From Methylibium sp035476815 (GTDB lineage Bacteria > Pseudomonadota > Gammaproteobacteria > Burkholderiales > Burkholderiaceae_C): 64,000 nucleotides of DNA. The DNA is taken from NCBI GenBank assembly GCA_035476815.1, contig DATILD010000103.1, forward strand, positions 32,696 to 96,695. Direction: 5' to 3'. A program made the translations under genes and the position numbers. Below the pieces are notes generated by a model that was not told the origin of the DNA, made no database searches, and was given only the letters and a program-made list of their open reading frames with translations. This document shows positions 39,614 to 47,265 of the stretch, in pieces. Positions within the stretch are counted from its first letter, which is position 1, and every line of letters begins with the position of its first letter.

Positions 39614-40087
39614 GTGAGCCGCCCCGCCCTGACGCTGTCGCTGCAGTTCGCCGACGCCCGCCACCGTGCGCTGCTGCCGCGCCACAAGGTCGCGCGCTGG
39701 ATCCGCGCCGCGCTCGACGCGCCGGCCCAGCTCACCGTGCGCATCGTCGACGCCGACGAGGGCCGCGCGCTGAACCACGGCTACCGGCGCAAGGGCTACG
39801 CCACCAATGTGCTGACCTTCGCCTACGGCGACGGCGAAGCCGGCGCCCTCGAAGGGGGTGAGCGCGAGCCGCTGGTCGTCGCCGACCTGGTGCTGTGCGC
39901 GCCGGTGATCGAGCAGGAGGCGCGCGAGCAGGGCCGCGCGCTGGAGGCGCATTACGCCCACCTGCTGGTCCACGGCGCGCTGCACGCCCAGGGCCTCGAC
40001 CATGTGCGCGTCGCCGAGGCGCGGGTGATGGAGGCACGCGAGACGGCGATCCTGCAGGCGCTCGGCTTCCCCGACCCCTACGCCTGA
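39614..40087 (+). CDS. ybeY: YbeY, endoribonuclease / rRNA maturation factor
   Basis: A metal-dependent RNase for 16S rRNA 3'-end maturation and 70S quality control. The 157-residue protein starts at GTG and keeps NHGYRRKGYATNVLTFAYG and the metal-binding HxxxHxxxxxH motif as HGALHAQGLDH. It follows ybeZ and precedes a small ion channel gene by 14 bp. Confidence 0.95.
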   Translation: MSRPALTLSLQFADARHRALLPRHKVARWIRAALDAPAQLTVRIVDADEGRALNHGYRRKGYATNVLTFAYGDGEAGALEGGEREPLVVADLVLCAPVIEQEAREQGRALEAHYAHLLVHGALHAQGLDHVRVAEARVMEARETAILQALGFPDPYA

Positions 40088-40101
40088 GCGGGAGCCCGGC
40101 G

Positions 40102-40533
40102 ATGCCGCTGGTCGTCCTCGCCTGCGTCGGGCTGATCGTCGTCACGACGCTGCTGCACTACGAGGTGCTGAGCCTGCTGACGCGGCTGCTCGAGCGGCTG
40201 CGCTGGCATGGCCGCATCAAGCTCGTGGTGGCGGTGCTCGGCTGCTTCGTCGGCCATGGTGCCGAGATCCTGCTGTACGGGCTGGGCTACTGGCTGCTGA
40301 TCTCGTCCGCCGGGCATGGTGCGCTCGGTGGCACGGTCCAGCCCGAACTGGCCACCGCCTTCTACTTCTCGGCCGAGACCTATACCTCGCTGGGCTTCGG
40401 CGACGTCGTGCCGGCCGGCCCGGTGCGGCTGCTGGCCGGCGTCGAGACGCTCAACGGGCTGCTGCTGATCGGCTGGTCCGGCTCCTTCCTCTACCTGGAG
40501 ATGGAGCGCTACTGGCGGCGCGGCCGATCCTGA
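40102..40533 (+). CDS. Small two-helix ion channel (K+-channel pore type)
   Basis: A 143-residue membrane protein with helices at about 2-20 and 40-65, a pore loop and a final helix at about 112-132. The loop contains AETYTSLGFGDVVPAGPVRL, matching the K+ selectivity filter T-x-G-F/Y-G-D. There is no cytoplasmic regulatory domain, so it is a minimal KcsA-like pore unit. Ion selectivity is inferred from the filter alone. It ends 1 bp from the convergent rlmI-type gene. Confidence 0.8.
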   Translation: MPLVVLACVGLIVVTTLLHYEVLSLLTRLLERLRWHGRIKLVVAVLGCFVGHGAEILLYGLGYWLLISSAGHGALGGTVQPELATAFYFSAETYTSLGFGDVVPAGPVRLLAGVETLNGLLLIGWSGSFLYLEMERYWRRGRS

Positions 40534-40534
40534 T

Positions 40535-41716
40535 TTACTGCTTCAGGATCGCCAGGCCCTTCAGGTATTCGCCCTCGGGGAAATTGATCGTCGTCGGGTG
40601 ATCGGGCGCGGCCTCCAGCCGTTCGAGCAGGTAGCCGTCGACCCCCGCGTCGAGCCCGGCGCCGGCGACGATCTTGTGGAACAGCGAGGCATCGACGCCG
40701 CCCGAGCAGGAGAAGGTCAGCAGCAGCCCGCCGGGCTCCAGCAGCAGCAGCGCTAGGCGGTTGATGTCCTTGTAGGCGCGCGCCGCGCGCTCGGCATGCG
40801 CGGCGGTCGGCGCGAACTTCGGCGGGTCGAGCACGATCGCATCAAAGCGCTGGCCCGCCTCGAGCAGCCGCCGCAGCGTCGCGTTGACGTCGGCGTCGAG
40901 CGCCTCGTGGCGCGCCGGGTCGAAGCCGTTCAGCGCCACATGGGCCGCGGCGCGCTCCAGCGCCGGCCCCGACGAATCGACGCTCGTCACCCGTTCGGCG
41001 CCGCCGGCCAGCGCGGCGACCGAGAAACCGCCGGTGTAGCTGTAGCAGTTGAGCACGCGCTTGCAGCCGAACTGACGCACCAGTTCGGCGAAGCGCCGCC
41101 GGTTGTCGCGCTGGTCGAGGTAGTAGCCGGTCTTGTGGCCCTCGGCCACGTCGACGGTCAGCCGCCAGCCGTGTTCGCGAATCGTCAGCTCGGTGGCCCC
41201 CTCGCCACGCAGCCAGCCGGTGGCGGCCTCCAGGCCCTCGAGGCCGCGCACGCTGGCGTCCGAGCGCTCGTAGAGCCGCGTGCAGCCGGTGGCGACGAGC
41301 AGCGCGTCGGCGATCACCGCCTTCCAGCGCTCGACGCCGGCGGCGAGGAACTGCGCGCTCAGCGTGTCGCCGTAGCGGTCGACCACCAGCCCGGGCAGGC
41401 CGTCGGCCTCGCCGTGGACCAGGCGCCGCGCGTCGCTCGGGACGCCCAAGCGCTCGCGCATCGCCACCGCGCGCGCGATGCGGCGCGCGAAGAACGCGGC
41501 GTCGATGCGCTCGGCCTGCTCGAAGCTCCAGGCCCGCACGCGGATCGCCGAGGCCGGGCTGCAGGCGCCCCAGGCCAGGAAGCTGCCGTCGGCCGCGTCG
41601 ACGCGCACCGTCTCGCCGGCGTCGGCCTTGCCGGCGGCGATGCTGCCCTCGAACACCCAGGGGTGGCGGCGCAGCAGCGAGCGCTCCTTGCCGGCGCGCA
41701 GTCGGATCGATTTCAT
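40535..41716 (-). CDS. rlmI: RlmI-type 23S rRNA m5C methyltransferase
   Basis: A class I SAM-dependent rRNA methyltransferase, probably acting on C1962. The 393-residue protein has an N-terminal PUA-like domain (RAGKERSLLRRHPWVFEGSI), then VVDRYGDTLSAQFLAAGVER, the SAM motif VLNCYSYTGGFSVAALAGGA, DPPKFAP and the catalytic Cys in LLTFSCSGGVD. The start at 41716 is chosen by alignment to the usual MKSIRLRAGKE N-terminus. A longer open frame upstream overlaps the divergent lipoprotein gene and is rejected. Confidence 0.92.
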   Translation of the reverse strand: MKSIRLRAGKERSLLRRHPWVFEGSIAAGKADAGETVRVDAADGSFLAWGACSPASAIRVRAWSFEQAERIDAAFFARRIARAVAMRERLGVPSDARRLVHGEADGLPGLVVDRYGDTLSAQFLAAGVERWKAVIADALLVATGCTRLYERSDASVRGLEGLEAATGWLRGEGATELTIREHGWRLTVDVAEGHKTGYYLDQRDNRRRFAELVRQFGCKRVLNCYSYTGGFSVAALAGGAERVTSVDSSGPALERAAAHVALNGFDPARHEALDADVNATLRRLLEAGQRFDAIVLDPPKFAPTAAHAERAARAYKDINRLALLLLEPGGLLLTFSCSGGVDASLFHKIVAGAGLDAGVDGYLLERLEAAPDHPTTINFPEGEYLKGLAILKQ

Positions 41717-41791
41717 GCCTAGATTGTCGGTCGCGCAGGCCGTGCCGGCGGCGCACAATGGCCGCCTCGCCACCCTGGAGGAGACAAGGCG

Positions 41792-42337
41792 ATGAAGCAC
41801 CACGGCATGCTCTGCGGGCTGGCGCTGCTGGCCCTGCTGGCCTCCTGCGGCAAGGTCCAGGAAGCCGCCACCGAGAAGGCGATCGAGGCGGAACTGCAGA
41901 AGTCCGGCGGCGGCAGCGCCAAGGTCGATCTCTCGGCCACCGGCACCCAGATCACCACGACCGACGCCGCCGGCAAGACCACCCAGATGCAGATGGGCGG
42001 CGCCCAGGTCGGCGAGGCCGACGTCGGCCTGCCCTTCTACCCCGGCAGCAAGCCGCTGGAGGGCGGCGCCTCGCGCATCACGACGCCCGAGGGCAGCATG
42101 ATCAGCATCGGCCTGCACAGCGACGACGCGCCGGCCAAGGTGGCCGAGTTCTACCGCGGCAAGCTCAAGGCACAGCAGGCCGCCGGCAAGCAGTTCATGG
42201 ACATGAGCGGCGGCGACGGCGGTGCGACGCTGATGCTGGCCGACGACCAGCAGCAGAGCGCGACCCAGGTCCACGTCAGCAAGGCCGAGCAGGGCACCGA
42301 CTTCCAGATCGTCGCGAACCGCAAGGCCGCGCCCTGA
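41792..42337 (+). CDS. Putative lipoprotein of unknown function
   Basis: A 181-residue protein with a lipoprotein signal (ALLALLASCGKVQEAAT; lipid-modified Cys at about 19). The body is rich in Gly, Thr and Gln. A segment LPFYPGSKPLEGGASRITTP followed by AKVAEFYRGKLKAQQA resembles small-lipoprotein domains of unknown function that bind or move on the cell surface. A strong GGAGGA site precedes the ATG. It stands alone between divergent and convergent genes. Confidence 0.75.
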   Translation: MKHHGMLCGLALLALLASCGKVQEAATEKAIEAELQKSGGGSAKVDLSATGTQITTTDAAGKTTQMQMGGAQVGEADVGLPFYPGSKPLEGGASRITTPEGSMISIGLHSDDAPAKVAEFYRGKLKAQQAAGKQFMDMSGGDGGATLMLADDQQQSATQVHVSKAEQGTDFQIVANRKAAP

Positions 42338-42346
42338 GGCGCGGGG

Positions 42347-43276
42347 TCAGCCGCGCTTCTTGGCGCGCGGATGCGCCGCGTCGTAGGCCTTCGCCAGGTG
42401 CTGGAAGTCCAGCCGCGTGTAGACCTGCGTGGTCGCGATGCTGGCGTGGCCCAGCAGTTCCTGCACCGCGCGCAGGTCGCCGCTGGACTGCAGCAGGTGC
42501 GACGCATAGCTGTGGCGCAGCATGTGCGGGTGCACATGGGTCGGCAGGCCAGCGGCGATCGCGCGCCCGCGCAGCCGGGTGCGGACCTGCGAATCGGTGA
42601 GCCGCCTGCCATGCCGGCTGACGAACAGCGCCGGCTCGTCGGCCGCGGCGACGCTGCCGCGCTGCGCCAGCCAGTCGGCCAGCGCCGCCAGCGCCGGCCC
42701 GCCCACCGGCACGCTGCGCCGCTTGCTGCCCTTGCCGAGCACATGGGCCTCGCCGGCGTCGCGGTCGATCCAGCCGCGCGCGCTGCCGGCCGGGCTCAGG
42801 TCCAGCCCCACCAGCTCGGCCACGCGCAGGCCGCAGCCGTAGAGCAGCTCGACCAGGCAGCGGTCGCGCGCCTCGAGCCGCGGGTCGGCCGCGGCATCGC
42901 GGTGCTCGGCCAGCGCCACCGCCAGGTCGACCGACAGCGCCTTGGGCAGAGGCTTGGGCGCCTTGGGCGGGCGCACGCCCTCCACCGGGTTCAGCGCCAC
43001 CAGCCCCTCGCGGCCCAGCCAGCGGTACAGCCCGCGCCAGGCCGACAGCGCGATCGCGATGCTGCGCGGCGCCAGGCCCTGGCCGTGCAGCGCCGCCATC
43101 CAGCGCCGCACATGGTGGGGCTGGACCGCGCGCAGCGCTACGCCGGCCTCGCTGGCGTAGCGCTGCAGGCGGGCAAAGGCCTCACGATAGTTCGCGAGCG
43201 TGCGCTCGGCCAGCCGGCGCTCGACGCGCAGATGGGTCAGGTGGCGCTCGATGTCGGGCTCGGGCGCCGCGTCCAT
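42347..43276 (-). CDS. xerC: XerC tyrosine recombinase
   Basis: Resolves chromosome dimers at dif together with XerD. The 309-residue protein has a SAM-like N-terminal domain (HLTHLRVERRLAERTLANYR) and a catalytic domain with Arg in YGCGLRVAELVGL, HPHMLRHSYASHLLQ (HxxR), HAS in LLGHASIATT and the nucleophile Tyr in TQVYTRLD. It lies in the dapF-DUF484-xerC order typical of proteobacteria and overlaps DUF484 as TGATG, which supports XerC rather than an integrase. Confidence 0.95.
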   Translation of the reverse strand: MDAAPEPDIERHLTHLRVERRLAERTLANYREAFARLQRYASEAGVALRAVQPHHVRRWMAALHGQGLAPRSIAIALSAWRGLYRWLGREGLVALNPVEGVRPPKAPKPLPKALSVDLAVALAEHRDAAADPRLEARDRCLVELLYGCGLRVAELVGLDLSPAGSARGWIDRDAGEAHVLGKGSKRRSVPVGGPALAALADWLAQRGSVAAADEPALFVSRHGRRLTDSQVRTRLRGRAIAAGLPTHVHPHMLRHSYASHLLQSSGDLRAVQELLGHASIATTQVYTRLDFQHLAKAYDAAHPRAKKRG

Positions 43277-43953
43277 CAGGTCACCGGCAGCAACCGGTTC
43301 AGGCCGGCGCTGGCGATCTCGCCGATGCGCATCAGGAACTCGGTGCCCATGTCGGCGCTGTAGCGCGTCGGGTCGGGCGAGCCCAGCACCAGCATACCGA
43401 AGGCCGGCGTCGCCGTGCCGTGGCGCAGCGGGATCAGCGCCAGCGACACCACGTTGGCCGGGTCGGCGAACCAGCCCGCCGCCTCGAAGCCCGAGTTCAC
43501 GCCGCAATAGGGCAGCGTCAGGCTGGAGGCGAAGCTCTTCAGGTCCTCGCTCACGGCTTGAGCGAACGGCAGCACGCGGAAGGCGTCGGCCGCGCCCCAG
43601 ACGCGGATGCCGGCCTGCGGGATCAGGAACTGCTGCTGCAGCTCGGCGACCAGCACGCCGGGCAGCTCGCCGGCGTTGGTGGTCAGCATGATGGCGCGGG
43701 TCCAGCGGTGCAGCTTGTCGGCGATCGCGACGTTCTCCTGGCCGTGGCGCAGCATCTCCATCAGCCGCAGCTCGAGGCCGCGGTTCTTCTCGCGCAGCAT
43801 CTCCATCTGCCGCTCCTGCAGCGACACGGCGCGCTGGCCATGCGGGCTGGTCAGCTGCACGCTGGCCAGCACCTCGGCATGGCGCTCGAAGAAGCCGGGC
43901 GTCTGCAGCAAAAAATTCGCGATGTCGTCTTCGGTGATGCCTTGCGTCGTCAT
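43276..43953 (-). CDS. DUF484 (GAF-like) protein
   Basis: A 225-residue protein of the DUF484 family that commonly lies between dapF and xerC. It starts ITEDDIANFLLQTPGFFERH, contains a coiled coil (SLQERQMEMLREKNRGLELR) and a GAF-like C-terminal domain (NVVSLALIPLRHGTATPAFG, LVLGSPDPTRYSADMGTEFL). Function unknown. It is 10 bp downstream of dapF and coupled to xerC. Confidence 0.9.
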   Translation of the reverse strand: MTTQGITEDDIANFLLQTPGFFERHAEVLASVQLTSPHGQRAVSLQERQMEMLREKNRGLELRLMEMLRHGQENVAIADKLHRWTRAIMLTTNAGELPGVLVAELQQQFLIPQAGIRVWGAADAFRVLPFAQAVSEDLKSFASSLTLPYCGVNSGFEAAGWFADPANVVSLALIPLRHGTATPAFGMLVLGSPDPTRYSADMGTEFLMRIGEIASAGLNRLLPVT

Positions 43954-43963
43954 GGGGGTCCGT

Positions 43964-44839
43964 TCAGTCGGGTAACTCGATCTCGCCGTCGAACACGCGC
44001 TCGGCCGGGCCGCTCATCAGCACCGGCGCGTCGGCGCGACCGGACCAGCTGATGTCCAGCCGCCCGCCGCGCGTGTCCACGCGCACCGGCCGTACAGCGT
44101 CGAGCCAGCCGCAGCGGATGCCCGCGACCACCGCCGCGCAGGCGCCGGTGCCGCAGGCCAGGGTCTCGCCGACACCGCGCTCGTGCACGCGCAGCCGGAT
44201 GTGGTCGCGCGCCAGCACGGCCATGAAGCCGGCGTTGACGCGCCGCGGGAAGCGCGCATGGCTCTCGATCGCCGGCCCCAGCGCCGCGACCCAGTCGCGC
44301 GCGTCGTCGCCGAACTGCGCCAGGTTCGCGACCGCGTGCGGGTTGCCCATCGAGAGCGCGGCGATCTCGACCGCGCGGCCGCCGACGTCGATGGTCCACA
44401 GCGGCGCGCCCTGCAGCTCGCGCGGCGCCAGGCCCGCGGCGTCGAACGGCACCTCGGCCGGCTCGAGCCAGGGCGCGCCCATGTCGACCTCGACGCGGCC
44501 GTCGCCCAGCCAGCGCGGCTCGATCACGCCCGAGGCGGTGCGCACGCGGATGCTCGTCTTGTCGGTCAGCCCGGCCTCGCGCACGAAGCGCACGAAGCAG
44601 CGCGCGCCGTTGCCGCATTGCTCGACCTCGCCGCCGTCGGCGTTGACGATGCGGTAGCGGAAGTCGATGCCCGGCTCGTGCGAGGCCTCGACGATCAGGA
44701 TCTGGTCGGCGCCGACGCCGAAGCGGCGGTCGGCCAGCCGGCGGTACTGCGCCGCGCTCAGCGCCAGCGGCGCGCGCGTCGCGTCGAGCACGACGAAGTC
44801 GTTGCCCGCGCCCTGCATCTTGGTGAAGCGCAGCCTCAT
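43964..44839 (-). CDS. dapF: DapF, diaminopimelate epimerase
   Basis: Converts LL- to meso-diaminopimelate for lysine and for the MurE substrate. The 291-residue protein starts MRLRFTKMQGAGNDFVVLDA. It has the two catalytic cysteines in EQCGNGARCFVRF and LACGTGACAAVVAG, and FRYRIVNADGGEVEQ. It heads dapF-DUF484-xerC and is 30 bp after the glycosyltransferase gene. Confidence 0.97.
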   Translation of the reverse strand: MRLRFTKMQGAGNDFVVLDATRAPLALSAAQYRRLADRRFGVGADQILIVEASHEPGIDFRYRIVNADGGEVEQCGNGARCFVRFVREAGLTDKTSIRVRTASGVIEPRWLGDGRVEVDMGAPWLEPAEVPFDAAGLAPRELQGAPLWTIDVGGRAVEIAALSMGNPHAVANLAQFGDDARDWVAALGPAIESHARFPRRVNAGFMAVLARDHIRLRVHERGVGETLACGTGACAAVVAGIRCGWLDAVRPVRVDTRGGRLDISWSGRADAPVLMSGPAERVFDGEIELPD

Positions 44840-44869
44840 GGCCGCGATTATCGGCGCAGGACCGCGGGC

Positions 44870-46045
44870 TCAGTCCGCCAGGGCCATGGGCTGCGGCGTG
44901 CCGTCCACGCAGCGCGAGGCCTCGAGCAGGCGCGCCAGGATCGCCGGCAGCTCGAACACCGCCCGGTTGTCGATGCGCGCCAGCGCCGCGCGGTAGCCGT
45001 CCAGCCCGGCCACCAGCTCGGCCGCCGCGGCGCGCACGCCCTTGAAGCTCGGCAGCACCAGGCCCAGGCCGTTGTCCCGGACCCACTGCGCGTTGTAGCG
45101 CTCCTGCGGCATGGTCCAGGCGTTGCGCACCACGATCACCGGCAGGCCCTGCTGCACCGCCTCGCTGACGCTGCCCGGCCCCGGCTTGCCGATGAAGAAG
45201 TCGGCCAGCTGCATCTGCGCCGGGATGTCGGCGGTGAAGCCGACCACATGGCGCGGGGCCGAGGCCGGCAGCGCGCGCAGCTTCGCGGCCAGCTTGTCGT
45301 TGTGGCCGCACACCAGGATCAGCGGCGTGTCGTGCAGCGCCGCCGCGATGCCGAGCATCGCCTTCGAGCCCTGGCCGCCGAACATCACCAGCCCGGTCGG
45401 GCGCTCGGGGTCCAGGCCGAGCCGGCCGCGTTCGGCGGCGCGGTCGGTGCGCCGCGGCGCGTAGAAGGCCGGCCTCAGGATCATCCCCGAGCTGGCGTGG
45501 ATGCGCTCCGCCGGCAGCCCGGCCGCACGCGCCTGCGCCACCGCCTGCGGCGTGCCGCAGACGACATGCTGGGCGATGCCGGGCTCGATCCAGAAGCTCG
45601 GCGGGTGGTCGGCCAGGTCGGTCAGCACCGTCACGTAGGGCACGCCGGGCAGCGCCGCGGCCACCGCCTCGCCCATCGCGCGGTTGAAGTTGGGCACCAG
45701 CGAGACCACCAGGTCGGGCTCGCTCGCGGCCCAGTGCTGCGTCAGCACGCGCAGCAGCGTCGGGTGGGCGAAGCGGATCGCCGCCTGCAGGACCTTGAGC
45801 TCCTGCGCCAGCCCGAGCGTCCAGCCGCGCGCCAGGCGCTGGTTGTAGACCGCCTCCGGCGCGAAGCCGGTCACGCGGCGGAACGCCTCGTTCGGGTCCA
45901 GCAGCTCGAACAGGTTGACCAGCCGCACCGTCCACGGCAGGCCGAGCTGCGCGATCGAGGCCTGCAGCGCCAGCGCCGACGCGCGGTGTCCGCCGCCGGC
46001 ATTGAAGTAGACCAGGTCGATCGTGGCGGCGCGCGTCGGGCTCAT
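44870..46045 (-). CDS. MGDG-synthase-like glycosyltransferase (GT28 type)
   Basis: A 391-residue protein of the monogalactosyldiacylglycerol synthase / processive diacylglycerol glycosyltransferase type. The N-terminal domain has LVYFNAGGGHRASALALQAS, the lipid-acceptor motif, and the C-terminal domain has VMFGGQGSKAMLGIAA and the donor-binding KPGPGSVSEAVQQGLPVIVV. Family members glucosylate or galactosylate diacylglycerol at the inner membrane. The sugar and acceptor here are unknown. It may be co-transcribed with dapF but has no obvious functional link to it. Confidence 0.78.
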   Translation of the reverse strand: MSPTRAATIDLVYFNAGGGHRASALALQASIAQLGLPWTVRLVNLFELLDPNEAFRRVTGFAPEAVYNQRLARGWTLGLAQELKVLQAAIRFAHPTLLRVLTQHWAASEPDLVVSLVPNFNRAMGEAVAAALPGVPYVTVLTDLADHPPSFWIEPGIAQHVVCGTPQAVAQARAAGLPAERIHASSGMILRPAFYAPRRTDRAAERGRLGLDPERPTGLVMFGGQGSKAMLGIAAALHDTPLILVCGHNDKLAAKLRALPASAPRHVVGFTADIPAQMQLADFFIGKPGPGSVSEAVQQGLPVIVVRNAWTMPQERYNAQWVRDNGLGLVLPSFKGVRAAAAELVAGLDGYRAALARIDNRAVFELPAILARLLEASRCVDGTPQPMALAD

Positions 46046-46134
46046 GTGACGATCATGCGCAAGGCGCGTGACCGCAGCATGACCTGCGTGCCGGCCGGCC
46101 GCTGCCGGACAATCGCCGCGACCAGGAGGTCACG

Positions 46135-46899
46135 ATGAAATGGATGCGCTTTCGCCAGGGTGAGCGGGTAGGCTTCGGCACGCTGGAGGCCGGCGTCGTC
46201 GCCGTCCACGAGGGCGCGCTGTTCGGCGCCAAGCACCCGACCGGCGAGCGGCTGGAGGCAGCGGCGATCGAGTGGCTCACGCCCTGCGAGCCACGCACGA
46301 TGATCGGCCTGTGGAACAACTTCCACGCGCTGGCCGACAAGAACGGCTGGGCCCGGCCGGCCGAGCCGCTGTACTTCCTGAAGGCGCCGGGCAGCTGGAC
46401 GCCGCATGGCGCCGCGATCCCGGCACCGCCGCCCGAGGTCGGCCGCGTCGCCTACGAGGGCGAGCTGGCGGTCGTGATCGGCCGACAGGCGCACCGCGTC
46501 GCGCCCGAGGACGCCGCCGCGCACATCTTCGGCTACAGCTGCGCCAACGACGTGACCGCGATCGAGCTGCTGAACCGCGACCCGGCCTTCCCGCAGTGGA
46601 CGCGTGCCAAGGGCTTCCCCGGCTTCGGCGCCTTCGGGCCGGTGATCGAGACCGGCTTCGACCCCGCCCAGGCCACGCTGCGCACCCGCGTCGGCGGCCG
46701 CGAGCGGCAGAACTACGCGCTCGCCGACATGATCTTCGGCCCGGCCGAGCTGGTGTCGCGCCTGTCGCAGGACCTCGTGCTCGAACCCGGCGACGTGATC
46801 CTGTGCGGCACCTCGCTGGGCGTGCTGCCGATGAAGCCGGGCAGCGAGGTCGAGGTCGAGATCGACGGCATCGGCACGCTGGTCAACCGCTACGGCTGA
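46135..46899 (+). CDS. Fumarylacetoacetate hydrolase family protein
   Basis: A 254-residue FAH-superfamily enzyme, whose members cleave C-C bonds or isomerise/hydrate 2-oxo acids in aromatic catabolism. Metal-binding acidic residues are visible in RVAYEGELAVVIGRQAHR, and the family sequences FGYSCANDVTAIELLNRDP, RAKGFPGFGAFGPVIETG and GDVILCGTSLG are present. An AGGAGG site precedes the ATG. It is not part of a visible catabolic operon, so the substrate is open (5-oxopent-3-ene-tricarboxylate-type or acylpyruvate). Confidence 0.88.
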   Translation: MKWMRFRQGERVGFGTLEAGVVAVHEGALFGAKHPTGERLEAAAIEWLTPCEPRTMIGLWNNFHALADKNGWARPAEPLYFLKAPGSWTPHGAAIPAPPPEVGRVAYEGELAVVIGRQAHRVAPEDAAAHIFGYSCANDVTAIELLNRDPAFPQWTRAKGFPGFGAFGPVIETGFDPAQATLRTRVGGRERQNYALADMIFGPAELVSRLSQDLVLEPGDVILCGTSLGVLPMKPGSEVEVEIDGIGTLVNRYG

Positions 46900-47070
46900 T
46901 CAGGCCCGGGCGGTGGCCGCCGGCCGGGCCGCGACCGCCGCCGCGTCGTCGGCCGCCGAGGTCAGGCCGACGACGACGCTGCCCAGCAGGGCGGTGGTGA
47001 TCAGCACGCTGGCGAGCACCGAGCCGAGGCGGGTCGAGCGCGGCAGCCGGGGCGGGGTGGTGGTGTTCAT
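46900..47070 (-). CDS. Small (56-residue) single-helix membrane peptide
   Basis: A short gene with an excellent AAGGAG site 6 nt before its ATG. The product has a polar N-terminus (MNTTTPPRLPRSTRLGS), one hydrophobic helix (VLASVLITTALLGSVVVGLT) and an Ala-rich tail. The hydrophobic segment could be a membrane anchor or a signal peptide. It is divergent from the regulator at 47266 with a 195-bp shared upstream region and may be its target, which is inferred only from position. No known family recognised. Confidence 0.6.
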   Translation of the reverse strand: MNTTTPPRLPRSTRLGSVLASVLITTALLGSVVVGLTSAADDAAAVAARPAATARA

Positions 47071-47265
47071 GGTTCGCTCCTTGCGGTGCAGGGGGGGTTG
47101 GCGATGACTCCACTTTCGGCGACCGCCCCGGCAAAGTCTTGAAGCCGAGATGAAGCGTTCTGCGCCCTCCTCCGCCAGCGCCGCTTCATAACGTTTCATA
47201 CCGGTGCGCCACGCCGGGGGCACACTGCGGCCAGCCGCCCGACAGCGGCCCGAGGAGTGATACCC

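Noticed and set aside
42347..43276. Tyrosine recombinase taken as a phage or island integrase
   Set aside because: Its dapF-DUF484-xerC context and normal GC identify it as the housekeeping XerC.
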